Below are positions 32,225-41,326 of a stretch of DNA of 64,000 nucleotides, piece by piece. The notes beneath the pieces are model-generated. The model searched no databases. It saw nothing but the letters and a program-made list of their open reading frames with translations, and was not told the DNA's origin. The stretch's first letter is position 1. The number at the start of each line of letters is the position of its first letter. The DNA lies in NCBI RefSeq assembly GCF_037892195.1, contig NZ_JATACI010000002.1, positions 2,542,001 through 2,606,000 of the forward strand. The letters run 5' to 3'. The DNA comes from Yoonia sp. GPGPB17. Lineage in GTDB: Bacteria; Pseudomonadota; Alphaproteobacteria; Rhodobacterales; Rhodobacteraceae. A program made the translations under genes and the position numbers.

Positions 32225-35107
32225 ATGGCCGGTTCAGCTTATTTCATTCTTGAAGGCGCAGATGGCGATGGCTTAGGTGCGTCGATTTCGACGGCGGGCA
32301 ACTTTGATGACGGAAGCTCGGGCGTTCAGGAGTTCATTGTCGGCACACGTAACGGCAACGCCACAGGTGCGTTCATCTACAGCGGTGTCAGCGACGGGGC
32401 CGGTGGCCTTGCCGCAGATGGTGCAAACCTAAGTCAGTTCACCTTTGAGACCAGCGCGGGCCTTGGCACCGGAACAGCGGTAATCGGTGGATACGACTTC
32501 AACAACGACGGCATCGCCGATGTAGCGATCGGCGCACCACTGGCGGACAGCGGCATTGGCGAGGTGTACATCCTGTATGGTGGCAACACCGATTTGGATG
32601 GCTCAACAATCACGGTAACCGACCTCGACGGAACGGTGGGCGAAGTCATTGAAGGACTGGCCAACTCAGATGGATCCAGCACGGGATTTGGATTGAGCCT
32701 TGGCGCACGCCTGTTACCTTTCGGCAGGGATACGCTTCTTATCGGCGCGCCAGAGTTTGGTGTCGGCGATGATGCACAGCAGGGTGCCATGGCGACTGTT
32801 GGTCTGTTTGCGGATCCAGGCGGGGGCACCAGCCTACGCGCCACGTTCTCGGACAACTTCACTGGCGAAAACGGTGGGGACAAGTTCGGGACGTCTATCG
32901 CAAATATCAACAATCTGACTGATTTGATCAGTGTCGGGCCAGAGCCGAGTACCATTATTGGTGCACCCGGCACTGATGGCGACAGCAGTGATGAAGGCTT
33001 TGTCCGCATCCAGACCCCATATGGTGATATTCTAATCGAAGGCGCTGGCCTCGGGGACGCCGCGGGGACGGTTGTTTCATCAGCCGGAGATCTGAACGCC
33101 GATGGTTACGACGACGCTTTGATTGCCGCACCTTTTGCTGATGATGGTGCGCTCAATGGCGGCACGGTCTACGTCCTGTTTGGCCGTGACCATAGTGAAT
33201 TCTTTCCAGTAGATGGCGTGCCCGCAACCTTTGACCTTGGCGACATTCAACCGGCGGACGGGATTTCCAAACTCAGCGGCGGCATCGTTGGCGGAAACGC
33301 CGGGGTTGTCACCACGAACCTTGGCGATGTAAGCGGCGACGGCATCGACGACATCTTGATCGGCGGGTTTGATGCCTTGGGCGCTGGTCGAGCGTATCTT
33401 GTCTTTGGTGGCGCTGGGGTGGGCGACCTCGATCTAGAGTCACTGGACGGAACGAATGGCTTTATCCTCAGCAACATCGACATCGGTTTGTTCGCAGACC
33501 CTGCATTAGATACCGTTCTCACAGCTGCCGGTCTGGGTGATGTCAACAATGACGGGATTGCTGACTTTGCACTTGGTACGCCTGACGCAGGCGATGCTGG
33601 CAATGGCAAGGTCTTTGGCGTGCTTGGCGGTACGGCAAACCTAGCCGCACTTGATGCGTTGGATGGCGTGGAAGACGGCAATATTGACGTTGGTGATTTT
33701 CTTGATGGCACGGCGCCAGACGTGGACTTCATCGCGACAAATAACGATGTGACCTTTGGCGGCACAACGACAGGCACAATCGACCTGAGGCTCAGCGAGA
33801 GCAGCGTCGATGGCACGATCACCATTGACGATATCAGCACACTCGGTGATGACACGTTCAACACGATTGCCGATCCAAACACTCCAGAGGGAACTGGCAC
33901 ATACGGTACACTGACCGTTATTGATGACGACCCGAGTGATGACCGCTGGATCTACGCACTCGGTGGCGCATCACTGCTGTTCCTCGGCGCAGGCGAAACA
34001 GTCGCAGACCAGATTGTGCTGACCGCCAGCAATGGTAGCCAACGTGCGATCAACATCACAATCATCGGTGAAGACGACCCGACCGAATTTGCTGTCACAC
34101 CCAATGATATCGGTTTTGATCTGACCGAAGATATGGCATCGATCAGCGGCAGCTTTGCCGTGTCGGACCCCGATCAAAACGACAATCCCAACCTGGACGG
34201 GCAGTCGATTGAGGGCACATTCGGCACCTTTGTTGTTAGCGCAGACGGAACCAGTTTCACCTATTTCCTGACAGCTGATTTATCGGGCCTGACCTCCGCG
34301 CAAACGGTGACGGAAACCATCGCGCCATTCGGACCAACCGGAGCATCTTTCGATCTGACCATCGAAGGCCGCGACGAAGACGACACACCCGGTACTGGCG
34401 CTGTATATCAGCTGGTCGACCCCGGGTCCGACGGTGTGACGGCCTTCTTCGGGAGCGGTGATGAAACCGTGACCGGCACGGCGAATGGTGATGTCATCGA
34501 CACGGGTGCCGGTGACGATACGGTCAACGGCGGGGCTGGTGACGATACGATCACCGACAGCTTTGGCAACGACGCGCTGTCAGGCGGGGCTGGCAATGAC
34601 GACATCACAGCGCTAAGTGGCACCAACGTTATTGATGACGCTGGCGGTACGGCTACGGATAGCAACTACTTCAAAGGTGGCGTCGGGCGTGACACCATCA
34701 CCGGCGGCGCAGGCGACGACTTTATCGATGGCGATGCGGCATCACAAATAATCGGTGCTGCCGATCGTCTGGATGGCGGTGCAGGCAATGACCACATGCG
34801 CGGCGGATTGGGCACGGACGTGTTTGTCTTCAGTTTCGGCGGCGGGAACGACATTATCGCCGATTTTGAGGCCGTGGAAAGCGACGGTAGTTATACATCG
34901 GGCGGCACCCTTGGCCGCGATTTCACGGTTGGGCGGGACACGGTAGAGCTTTCTGGCTTTGCAGGCATCAACGCGGGCAACGTCATGGACAACGTCAGCG
35001 ATGTCGACGGGAACGCCGTTTTCCAGGTCGGCGCTGGCCCTGATAGCCTGACCTTCTGGGGGCTGACAGCAGATGAGTTGACCGCCGAAAGCTTTATCTT
35101 CGTTTAA
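32225..35107 (+). CDS. FG-GAP beta-propeller / VCBS / RTX secreted protein
   Basis: A 960-aa acidic protein without a signal peptide, preceded by AGAGGA. Residues 1 to about 500 hold five or more FG-GAP repeats (DFNNDGIADVAIGAP, DLNADGYDDALIAAP, DVSGDGIDDILIGG, DVNNDGIADFALGTP), the integrin-alpha-like propeller with Ca2+ in DxDxDG loops. Residues 500-740 hold two VCBS-like domains (ASNGSQRAINITIIGEDD; GSFAVSDPDQND). Residues 750-870 hold RTX nonapeptides (GGAGDDTI, GGAGNDDI, GGAGNDHM). The C-terminal FVFSFGGGNDIIADFEA resembles the end of type I secretion substrates. It is probably exported to the surface or medium as an adhesive protein. The divergent gene is the methyltransferase, and a lipoprotein gene follows after 26 nt. 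Confidence 0.85.
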   Translation: MAGSAYFILEGADGDGLGASISTAGNFDDGSSGVQEFIVGTRNGNATGAFIYSGVSDGAGGLAADGANLSQFTFETSAGLGTGTAVIGGYDFNNDGIADVAIGAPLADSGIGEVYILYGGNTDLDGSTITVTDLDGTVGEVIEGLANSDGSSTGFGLSLGARLLPFGRDTLLIGAPEFGVGDDAQQGAMATVGLFADPGGGTSLRATFSDNFTGENGGDKFGTSIANINNLTDLISVGPEPSTIIGAPGTDGDSSDEGFVRIQTPYGDILIEGAGLGDAAGTVVSSAGDLNADGYDDALIAAPFADDGALNGGTVYVLFGRDHSEFFPVDGVPATFDLGDIQPADGISKLSGGIVGGNAGVVTTNLGDVSGDGIDDILIGGFDALGAGRAYLVFGGAGVGDLDLESLDGTNGFILSNIDIGLFADPALDTVLTAAGLGDVNNDGIADFALGTPDAGDAGNGKVFGVLGGTANLAALDALDGVEDGNIDVGDFLDGTAPDVDFIATNNDVTFGGTTTGTIDLRLSESSVDGTITIDDISTLGDDTFNTIADPNTPEGTGTYGTLTVIDDDPSDDRWIYALGGASLLFLGAGETVADQIVLTASNGSQRAINITIIGEDDPTEFAVTPNDIGFDLTEDMASISGSFAVSDPDQNDNPNLDGQSIEGTFGTFVVSADGTSFTYFLTADLSGLTSAQTVTETIAPFGPTGASFDLTIEGRDEDDTPGTGAVYQLVDPGSDGVTAFFGSGDETVTGTANGDVIDTGAGDDTVNGGAGDDTITDSFGNDALSGGAGNDDITALSGTNVIDDAGGTATDSNYFKGGVGRDTITGGAGDDFIDGDAASQIIGAADRLDGGAGNDHMRGGLGTDVFVFSFGGGNDIIADFEAVESDGSYTSGGTLGRDFTVGRDTVELSGFAGINAGNVMDNVSDVDGNAVFQVGAGPDSLTFWGLTADELTAESFIFV

Positions 35108-35133
35108 CACCGCAACAAAAGGTTCGGGTAATC

Positions 35134-35997
35134 ATGTTTCATTTCAAGACTTACAGTGCGATGATGGTGATCGGACTACTCGCAGCTTGCGGGGGCGGTG
35201 GTGGTGGCGGACCACAAACCGTTTTCACTTATCAAACTTTCGAAAACCGTGTACCGGGCACCTCGACAATTGCAGCGGCTGGATTGACACGCTCGGCCCC
35301 TTCAGGGCTGCCCGACGGTACCGAAGTTCAAGTTGGCACGCTGGATCGCGAACCGCGAACACTCAGCATTGCTGGCGTGATTGTTGAAGGTGAGTTGCAA
35401 AGCAACGGAACTTGGCTTGGTAGCAATGGCACAATCGTTTCACCGTCTGAACTGGCGGTGTTTGCGAACACAAACTACGACTTCCTCCTGCCGGTCACGG
35501 TGGATGATGGCGATTTTGAAGGCAATTACATCGTTGGTGTCGTGTCGCGGACGCAAGACCTGCCTACCGACAGTGGTACGGTCAACTACACCGGGCAGGC
35601 CCGGGTAGACGTCATTCTTGGCGGTGATGGCGCAACCCCCGGCGACGCTTTTGGCAGCGATGGCGAGCTGACACTGACCGCAGATTTTGCCAACGGACTG
35701 GTCGACGTTGTCATTGATGAGCTGAATGAGAATGGCATGCCTTTCGATACCGTCAGGATCGATGATCTGGTGATCTCATCTGGTGCCAATGCGACCTTTG
35801 AACGGACCGGCACCGGTTTCACCAGTTTCGCCAGTGGGCTTACTCCTGTCGAGCCAGCCCTTGGCCCCAGCACCACCGAAAGCGCAAGTGGCGCGTTCTT
35901 TGGTGGTGACCCCAATGGCCCGGTCGAGGCTGGCGGCGTCTTTTCCGTCAATGGCGCAAACGGCAACACAATCTTTGGGATTTTTGCGGCGGACTAA
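35134..35997 (+). CDS. TbpB-like surface lipoprotein
   Basis: A 287-aa lipoprotein: a 17-residue hydrophobic leader and lipobox LLAAC with acylated Cys19, followed by a run of seven glycines that acts as a flexible tether. The C-terminal part (GAFFGGDPNGPVEAGGVFS, then NTIFGIFAAD) has the GxFxG...EVGG-x-F pattern of the small beta-barrel domain of transferrin-binding-protein-B-like lipoproteins. In other bacteria Slam proteins move such domains to the cell surface. It contains no visible iron ligand set, so a host-transferrin role is unlikely in a free-living marine cell. It follows the FG-GAP gene by 26 nt and precedes sapC by 83 nt on the same strand. Confidence 0.75.
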   Translation: MFHFKTYSAMMVIGLLAACGGGGGGGPQTVFTYQTFENRVPGTSTIAAAGLTRSAPSGLPDGTEVQVGTLDREPRTLSIAGVIVEGELQSNGTWLGSNGTIVSPSELAVFANTNYDFLLPVTVDDGDFEGNYIVGVVSRTQDLPTDSGTVNYTGQARVDVILGGDGATPGDAFGSDGELTLTADFANGLVDVVIDELNENGMPFDTVRIDDLVISSGANATFERTGTGFTSFASGLTPVEPALGPSTTESASGAFFGGDPNGPVEAGGVFSVNGANGNTIFGIFAAD

Positions 35998-36080
35998 CGC
36001 CAGTAACCCTGTTATAAACCCTAACCATCACAGACACCCGGCAACGCACCGGGGTAAACCAAGAAAGAGGATTTCGCCGC

Positions 36081-36824
36081 ATGGCAAAACAACTCATGAT
36101 CTACGAACGGGCTGTTCCCGTTTCCATCGAAGCCCACAAAGGATGGTCGGTCAAAGCCGAAAACGATTTTAGCTTCGCCCGCGAAGTAAACTCTGTTCCT
36201 GTTCTGGCCGCTGAGTTCGCGCCTTCCGCGATGGAGTACACGATCATTTTTGCAGGCGAAGGCGATGTTGTGTTCCCTTCGGTTATTCTGGGAATGAAGG
36301 AAGGGAACAATGCCCACGTCAAGGAAGACGGCAGCTGGGACGGGCGTTATGTGCCTGCGTTCTTCCGCCGCTATCCGTTCGTGTTTGCAGCGTCCGAAGA
36401 TCAGTCAACCTTCACGCTTTGCATCGACGAAGAATACGAGGGTCTGAACAAAAAGGGCAAAGGCGAGCGACTGTTTGATGCCGATGGCCAGCGGACGCAA
36501 TACCTTGAAAACGTTCTCGCGTTCTCGACTGAATATCAGGCCCAGTTCACCCGGACCCAAGCCTTTGCCAAGCGCTTGCAAGACCTTGATCTGTTGGAAC
36601 CTGCCCAGGCACAATTCAGCCTTGCCGGTGGTGAGCGGACGCAACTGTCTGGCTTCAAAACCATCAACCGCGAAAAACTGCGCAACCTGCCTGCTGAAAC
36701 GCTGGCTGAGATGGCCAAAACCGATGAGCTGGAGCTGTGCTATCTGCACCTGCAGTCGCTGAACAACCTGACACCGATGACGCAGCGCATTGCCGCACGT
36801 AACGGAGACAGCGACGCGGCATAA
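36081..36824 (+). CDS. sapC: SapC family protein
   Basis: A 247-aa soluble protein that matches the SapC family over its length. The N terminus is YERAVPVSIEAHKGWSVK. The middle has the family motifs E-Y-x-I-I-F, 'VLGMKEGNNAHV', 'WDGRYVPAFFRRYPF' and 'LCIDEEYEGL'; the C terminus is 'LSGFKTINREKLRNLP'. SapC is named for association with S-layer protein export in Campylobacter, but its biochemical role is not established. An AAGAAAGAGG ribosome-binding site lies upstream. Location after two surface-protein genes fits a part in cell-surface assembly, which is inference. Confidence 0.85.
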   Translation: MAKQLMIYERAVPVSIEAHKGWSVKAENDFSFAREVNSVPVLAAEFAPSAMEYTIIFAGEGDVVFPSVILGMKEGNNAHVKEDGSWDGRYVPAFFRRYPFVFAASEDQSTFTLCIDEEYEGLNKKGKGERLFDADGQRTQYLENVLAFSTEYQAQFTRTQAFAKRLQDLDLLEPAQAQFSLAGGERTQLSGFKTINREKLRNLPAETLAEMAKTDELELCYLHLQSLNNLTPMTQRIAARNGDSDAA

Positions 36825-36846
36825 ACGTGGCAACTGACAATCAAGG

Positions 36847-36880
36847 AAGGCGCGCAGGGCCAGACCAGCGCGCCTTTTTC
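36847..36880 (+). terminator. Rho-independent terminator after sapC
   Basis: AAGGCGCGC (36847-36855) pairs with GCGCGCCTT (36868-36876) around a 12-nt loop, followed by a T-rich tail. It sits 23 nt beyond the sapC stop and between convergent genes. Confidence 0.8.
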
Positions 36881-36948
36881 TTTTGGGACCCGAGGTTAGA
36901 GCAAAAACGCCCACAACCAATGCTGTGAACGTCATTAGTCTATGGCGA

Positions 36949-37686
36949 TCAGAACATATATGAGACGCCGAAGCGGATAGACGTCACTTCTGGTGCATAG
37001 CCGACGGTACATTGATCTGTTTCACCGCAAAACGGGTCGCCATCAGAGTTCAAGACCTGAGTTTGGACGTTCTCAAATGCATAGTGCTGGATCTCCACGC
37101 GACCGATCCAATCTTCGCGGAAAGCCCAATCAACACCGGCCCCAACCGTGAGTCCCAGCAGATCTTCGGTTGCCTTGGCACAGGTGCTCGTGTCGCAGCT
37201 CAGTTCAGTCGAGGCCGTATCGACCTCAAACGTTTCCATATTGATCGTCGCGTTTGCAACGCCAATTGAGATAAAACTTAGCGCATTCCCCTGAACAAAA
37301 CCGGCACGTCCGCGTAGCGTTGTAATGCCTTCAATACGCCAATCAAGCTCAAGGCCGGTTGTCTCGGCTTCATTAGAACTGAAGAAATCATCAATCGCCA
37401 ATTCGGACGTGTAATCAAGCTCCGCACCGATCAGCAGATTTCCATCAAGCCTATAGTTGTAACCCCCCATGAGGCCACCGTGCCCGACGATAAGGGACTC
37501 TTCTGGAAAATCGTTCAAAAATGAGTTGTTTGGGTCGGTTGTCGTTACCGAATACATGCTCGCATCCAGATGGAGACCACCATAAAATCCTTCCCAATCC
37601 TGCTCAAAATCCTGTGCAATTGCAGCACCGCCCAATGCTGTTGTCGCAACGCACGCCACCACACCAATCATTCTAAAACTAGTCAT
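36949..37686 (-). CDS. Outer-membrane beta-barrel protein (porin / Omp25-like family)
   Basis: A 245-aa protein with a signal peptide (cleavage after AIA near residue 24) and then the typical mature start W-x-G-F-Y-G-G. Alternating strands of an eight-stranded barrel can be followed (GGLMGGYNYRLDGNLLIGAEL, LRGRAGFVQGNALSFISIG, LTVGAGVDWAF). It ends in the outer-membrane insertion signal SYMF with terminal Phe. Two disulfide-capable loops (CDTSTC; CGETDQC) are unusual for this group and suggest periplasmic oxidation. The function is structural or unknown. Confidence 0.85.
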   Translation of the reverse strand: MTSFRMIGVVACVATTALGGAAIAQDFEQDWEGFYGGLHLDASMYSVTTTDPNNSFLNDFPEESLIVGHGGLMGGYNYRLDGNLLIGAELDYTSELAIDDFFSSNEAETTGLELDWRIEGITTLRGRAGFVQGNALSFISIGVANATINMETFEVDTASTELSCDTSTCAKATEDLLGLTVGAGVDWAFREDWIGRVEIQHYAFENVQTQVLNSDGDPFCGETDQCTVGYAPEVTSIRFGVSYMF

Positions 37687-37888
37687 TGTTCTGTTCCCTA
37701 ACCTTCACATGCAAGAAGGTTAACACGCACAAAATACTTCACAAAGGGTCTTATACGAATAACTACTTTTTTGAATGGGGCGTGGTGCTTTCACAGCCGC
37801 ATGCAAAATAGCCACCCAGAACATCTGTTGTTGCTCATGAAACGCGATAAAGGGTCCGGTTCACATGACAGCTTAGAAAGCCGTGACG

Positions 37889-39469
37889 TTACAGAGCGTA
37901 CCCCTGCTGTGTGCGCAGTTTGTAGAGTTGTAAGGTCTCTTCGCGCGGCCATTCGGGTGATGAAAAGACGATGCCGGCTTCCCAAAACTCCGCCGGTTGC
38001 CAGCCGCTGCGTTCGGCGCGACGCTCCACAATATGATCAATGATCATCTCGCGCATCATGGTTTGGCGATCATAGGTGTCCGGGTCGTCGAGGCGGTTAC
38101 TTAACTCGAAGGGATCATCATCCAGACAATAAAGCTCATCATCGTCGCCCCACACAGACACGTATTTCCACCCGTCCAGATAGAGAATCTTTTGGAAGCT
38201 TACGTCCCCCGAATGGCCAAAATGGTCACAAAAAAGCCCATCCCGGGCACGGGTTCCATCTGCAATTCCAATCAGGCTTTCACCATCCATCGGAAGCGGG
38301 TGGCTCAGCTCCCTTACGTTTGCAACCTCCACCATTGTTGCTGTCACATCCAGCAGGCTGACGGGCTGAGCGCTACGATGACCCGGCGCTATGCGAGCCG
38401 GATACCGGATGACGAGTGGAATGCGTCCGACCTCCTCAGAAAACGTTGAGTATTTGTCCCAACCTGCGCCGTGTGCGGCAATGCCATCGCCATGGTCAGC
38501 CGTGACAACAAAGAGCGTGTTATCGGACAGCCCAAGTTGGTCTAGTTGGTCGGCAACCCGTCCGATTGCAGCGTCCGTTTGAAGCCCGGCTGCATAACAC
38601 CGCGCCAGAACAGTTTGCCAGGTCCGCCATTCAGGCCAGCGTTCAAACGTACGATGCTGGCAACGCAGATCACGCTGCACGCGGTACCGCCAAGGTTTGT
38701 CTGTCAGGTCCTCGTCAAAACTTGGGTAGCGCGGGATTTCTGATGGGTCGATAAGATCTGCGTAGGCCTGGCTTGGGTAGTATGGATGATGTGGCCCCCA
38801 CATGCTGATCACCATCGAAAATGGTCGTTTTGCACGTTCCAGCTCCTTGAGCTGATCACATGCCATATTCGCCACGAAGAACTGTTCGTTCACCTCAGGA
38901 GAGCCAAGCAGCACACCGGCACCATCCATGTAGTCCCATGGTTCTGCGGGATCCATCAATACTTCGGTACCATTCAGTTCCGGCCGCAGCAGATGATGCT
39001 CAATGCGGCATCGCGGTTGGGCTTCGCCAATGGCTTTCAGGTATTTTTTGTATCTCTCGCTCGCGTACAAATTGCCGTATTCGGGAAGGCTCCAACCCTT
39101 CATGCCATAATCTGCCGCCGTTTTATCCACCCCACAGTGCCATTTCCCGAAGTAATAGTTGTCATAACCGGCTGCGGAGAGGTGGTCGGCATAAAGCTCT
39201 TCATCATCACGGAACTCTTTGCGGTTGTGCGGAATTGGATATTCAGAGTTCCAGCGCAGCCCGTGTTTGTCAGGGCGTTTCCCGGTCAAAAAACTGGCCC
39301 GGGATGGTGTGCAGATCGGCGTGATAGCGTATGCGCGATCAAACCATGCACCTTGTTGGGCGATGCGTTCAAGCTCCGGCCAGCAGTATGCGTATCGCTC
39401 TTGGCCATAGTGACCCGCAAAGGCGACATGGTCGGCAAGAATGACAACGATATTTGGTTGCTCTGTCAT
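37889..39469 (-). CDS. Cytoplasmic sulfatase (alkaline phosphatase superfamily)
   Basis: A 526-aa enzyme without a signal peptide. The N-terminal 'NIVVILADH' strand carries the first metal-binding Asp13. C53-T-P-S-R is the type I sulfatase signature, whose Cys is converted to formylglycine, and GKRPDKHG follows. 'FVVTADHGDG' provides further metal ligands, and 'GKWHCG' supplies the substrate-pocket Lys/His. It would hydrolyse sulfate esters; the cytosolic location and size resemble choline-sulfatase-like or small-molecule aryl/alkyl sulfatases, substrate unknown. The residue after Asp13 is His where most members have Asp or Gln. No maturase or transporter is adjacent. The C-terminal 'EMIIDHIVERRAE' helix is common in this group. 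Confidence 0.85.
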   Translation of the reverse strand: MTEQPNIVVILADHVAFAGHYGQERYAYCWPELERIAQQGAWFDRAYAITPICTPSRASFLTGKRPDKHGLRWNSEYPIPHNRKEFRDDEELYADHLSAAGYDNYYFGKWHCGVDKTAADYGMKGWSLPEYGNLYASERYKKYLKAIGEAQPRCRIEHHLLRPELNGTEVLMDPAEPWDYMDGAGVLLGSPEVNEQFFVANMACDQLKELERAKRPFSMVISMWGPHHPYYPSQAYADLIDPSEIPRYPSFDEDLTDKPWRYRVQRDLRCQHRTFERWPEWRTWQTVLARCYAAGLQTDAAIGRVADQLDQLGLSDNTLFVVTADHGDGIAAHGAGWDKYSTFSEEVGRIPLVIRYPARIAPGHRSAQPVSLLDVTATMVEVANVRELSHPLPMDGESLIGIADGTRARDGLFCDHFGHSGDVSFQKILYLDGWKYVSVWGDDDELYCLDDDPFELSNRLDDPDTYDRQTMMREMIIDHIVERRAERSGWQPAEFWEAGIVFSSPEWPREETLQLYKLRTQQGYAL

Positions 39470-39654
39470 CGATCCTCGACTGCTTTAGAGGCTGGAGCCT
39501 TTCACAGTAGTTTCTCTTAGCCAGAGTTGAAAGAACATCGCCTTCGCCTCCGTTGTGGGCGGCGCTTACGAAAGCGGGAGGCGGACGGCGCATGACCGAC
39601 ATACAATTCGAGCCGCATGTCAGACATCGCAGGCGACGATAGGAAAACGAAATA

Positions 39655-39671
39655 CCGAAAACTGTTTTCGG
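39655..39671 (-). terminator. Possible terminator hairpin downstream of the DUF1289 gene
   Basis: CCGAAAA/TTTTCGG with a 3-nt loop is followed on the minus strand by TATTTCGTTTT. It lies about 50 nt beyond the annotated stop. The stem is short. If the DUF1289 frame actually continues (see the GCTAAGC at 39721), this hairpin would lie inside coding sequence. Confidence 0.3.
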
Positions 39672-39721
39672 CCCAGTTGTGGCGAATTCGCACCCTGCAC
39701 ACGGCTTGTTGTTTAACTGCG

Positions 39722-39979
39722 CTAAGCGGCATCCGTTACATCGAAGGGCACCTTGGCGCCCTTCTTCCTACACTTTTTGGTGTAGGCGATTTTCCAGCCG
39801 CCGTATTTGCCCATCTGCGCCTGCTGTGCCATCAGCATCTCGACAAAGGCGGCGCGGTGGCTGTCTTTCTTGAGTGATTTGAACAGAGATTTCTGCACTT
39901 TGGTCATGGAACAGCCAATGCAATGGCCTTGGCGTTTGAACTTACAGACATCAATACAGGGGCTAGGTGTTTTGGACAT
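39722..39979 (-). CDS. DUF1289 domain small zinc-finger-like protein
   Basis: An 85-aa protein from the ATG at 39977-39979. The N-terminal block CIDVCKFKRQGHCIGC has the four-Cys pattern of DUF1289, a short proteobacterial family probably binding a metal. The rest is Lys-rich (SLFKSLKKD, YTKKCRKKGAK). Function unknown; it may bind nucleic acid. The stop TAG lies in a GCTTAGC heptamer on the coding strand, the same sequence that breaks other genes here. If read as GCTAGC the frame would run a further ~68 codons to 39517 with an Arg-rich tail. The 85-aa length is normal for the family, so I keep this stop. Confidence 0.8.
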   Translation of the reverse strand: MSKTPSPCIDVCKFKRQGHCIGCSMTKVQKSLFKSLKKDSHRAAFVEMLMAQQAQMGKYGGWKIAYTKKCRKKGAKVPFDVTDAA

Positions 39980-39994
39980 GCCGGGCTCCGACGC

Positions 39995-40027
39995 AAAAAG
40001 GCAGCCCCGGGATGAAGGGCTGCCTTT
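39995..40027 (-). terminator. Rho-independent terminator of the imelysin/hemP operon
   Basis: On the minus strand AAAGGCAGCCC pairs with GGGCTGCCTTT (40017-40027 with 39997-40007) around a 9-nt loop and is followed by TTTTT. It lies 22 nt after the imelysin stop and separates that operon from the DUF1289 gene. Confidence 0.85.
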
Positions 40028-40049
40028 GGTATCTAGTAAGCGAAGAGGC

Positions 40050-41312
40050 TTACTGGAAGACCGCGTCTGGATTATCGAGGCTGTCAGAACCTTCGATCTC
40101 AATGCCATCGGCCCCAAGCACCGCAATCACGCGTTCGATCGAACGGGTCTGGTCGATCAAACCGTTCACGCCACCCATGATCAATGCTTCACCGGCGTCG
40201 TTACCGCGTTCCAGCATCATGTCGTAGGTAAAGCCTGCCTCGGCGGCTGTTTTGATCCGTCCAAGGGCCAGAACGGCATCAGACAGCTTCATACGCATCT
40301 CGGCGTCAAGCGCCGGGTCAGCTTCAGCGACCAGTTCAGACAAGGAAGGGCCTGATGTGATTGTACCGTCGACACCCGTGTAGCTGCCCAGATAGACTGA
40401 CTGGATGCCTACACCGTTGTAGAAGTGGTCGTTGTGCGTATTGTCGGCAAAGCAGGAATGCTCTTCTTCGGGGTCGTTCAGCATCACGCCAAGGCGCATG
40501 CGTTCGCCTGCGGTTTCACCGTAAGACAGTGAACCCATGCCCGTCAGAATGGCTGCGATACCGGCGTCAACATCCGATGTCAGCTCTGCGCGGGCGTCGC
40601 CGCCATCAACCCATTGTGCGGCCATGTACTCAAGATCAGAGATCAGAAGATCAGTCGCCGCGACCAGATATTCGCCCCGACGATCACAGTTTCCACCGGT
40701 ACAGGCGTCGCCCATCGCATAATCTGTCCAGGGACGGTTGCCTGCACCTGTGCCGTGTCCGTTCAGATCCTGCCCCCACAAAAGGAACTCGATGGCGTGA
40801 TATCCGGTGGCGACATTCGCTTCGACGCCGTCGGCTTCTTGCAGAGTGTCTTCCAGCAGGGCTGGTGTGATGGATGATGCATCAACTGTTTCACCGCCAA
40901 GGGTGAACGATGCGTTCGCAATGACGTTCAGTGCCGCTGCCTCGTTTTCATCGGTTGGGCCACCGTAGGATGCATCAACATAGTCGATCAGACCTTCGTC
41001 CAATGGCCATGCGTTCACTTTGCCTTCCCAGTCATCCACGATTGCATTGCCAAAACGGAAGACTTCGGTCTGCTGGTAAGGCACGCGCGCGGCAAGCCAA
41101 GCATCTTTGGCGGCTTCCAGGTTTTCGGCAGAGGGGTCAGCGACAAGTGCGTTTACCGCTGTTTGCAGAACCTGCGCCGAGCTGAGGCTGTCTGCGTATT
41201 TGGCCGCAGCAATATCGGCATAGTTGTCCAGAACGTCGGTTTTCTCGACAGCCAATGCAGGCGTCGCGAGTGCCAGGCAGAGTGCCGTTGACGCAAGATA
41301 TGTGGATCTCAT
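40050..41312 (-). CDS. irpA: Imelysin family iron-regulated protein (M75 peptidase-like)
   Basis: A 420-aa periplasmic or outer-membrane-facing protein with a signal peptide (cleavage after ALA, residue 21). It has the two-lobed imelysin layout with G-Y-H172-A-I-E175 matching the GxHxxE motif, 'EVFRFGNAIVDDWEGKVNAWPLDEG' in lobe 1 and 'CFADNTHNDHFYNGVGIQSVY' in lobe 2. Imelysins of this type (IrpA, EfeO relatives) take part in iron acquisition; direct protease activity is doubtful for most. It is the last gene of an operon after a Cys-rich protein and hemP, and a strong terminator follows. The gene symbol is by resemblance only. Confidence 0.85.
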   Translation of the reverse strand: MRSTYLASTALCLALATPALAVEKTDVLDNYADIAAAKYADSLSSAQVLQTAVNALVADPSAENLEAAKDAWLAARVPYQQTEVFRFGNAIVDDWEGKVNAWPLDEGLIDYVDASYGGPTDENEAAALNVIANASFTLGGETVDASSITPALLEDTLQEADGVEANVATGYHAIEFLLWGQDLNGHGTGAGNRPWTDYAMGDACTGGNCDRRGEYLVAATDLLISDLEYMAAQWVDGGDARAELTSDVDAGIAAILTGMGSLSYGETAGERMRLGVMLNDPEEEHSCFADNTHNDHFYNGVGIQSVYLGSYTGVDGTITSGPSLSELVAEADPALDAEMRMKLSDAVLALGRIKTAAEAGFTYDMMLERGNDAGEALIMGGVNGLIDQTRSIERVIAVLGADGIEIEGSDSLDNPDAVFQ

Positions 41313-41326
41313 AGTTTTATTCCCTG

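Noticed and set aside
38786..39520. 244-aa plus-strand frame over the sulfatase gene
   Set aside because: Antisense shadow; the sulfatase on the other strand has intact catalytic motifs.
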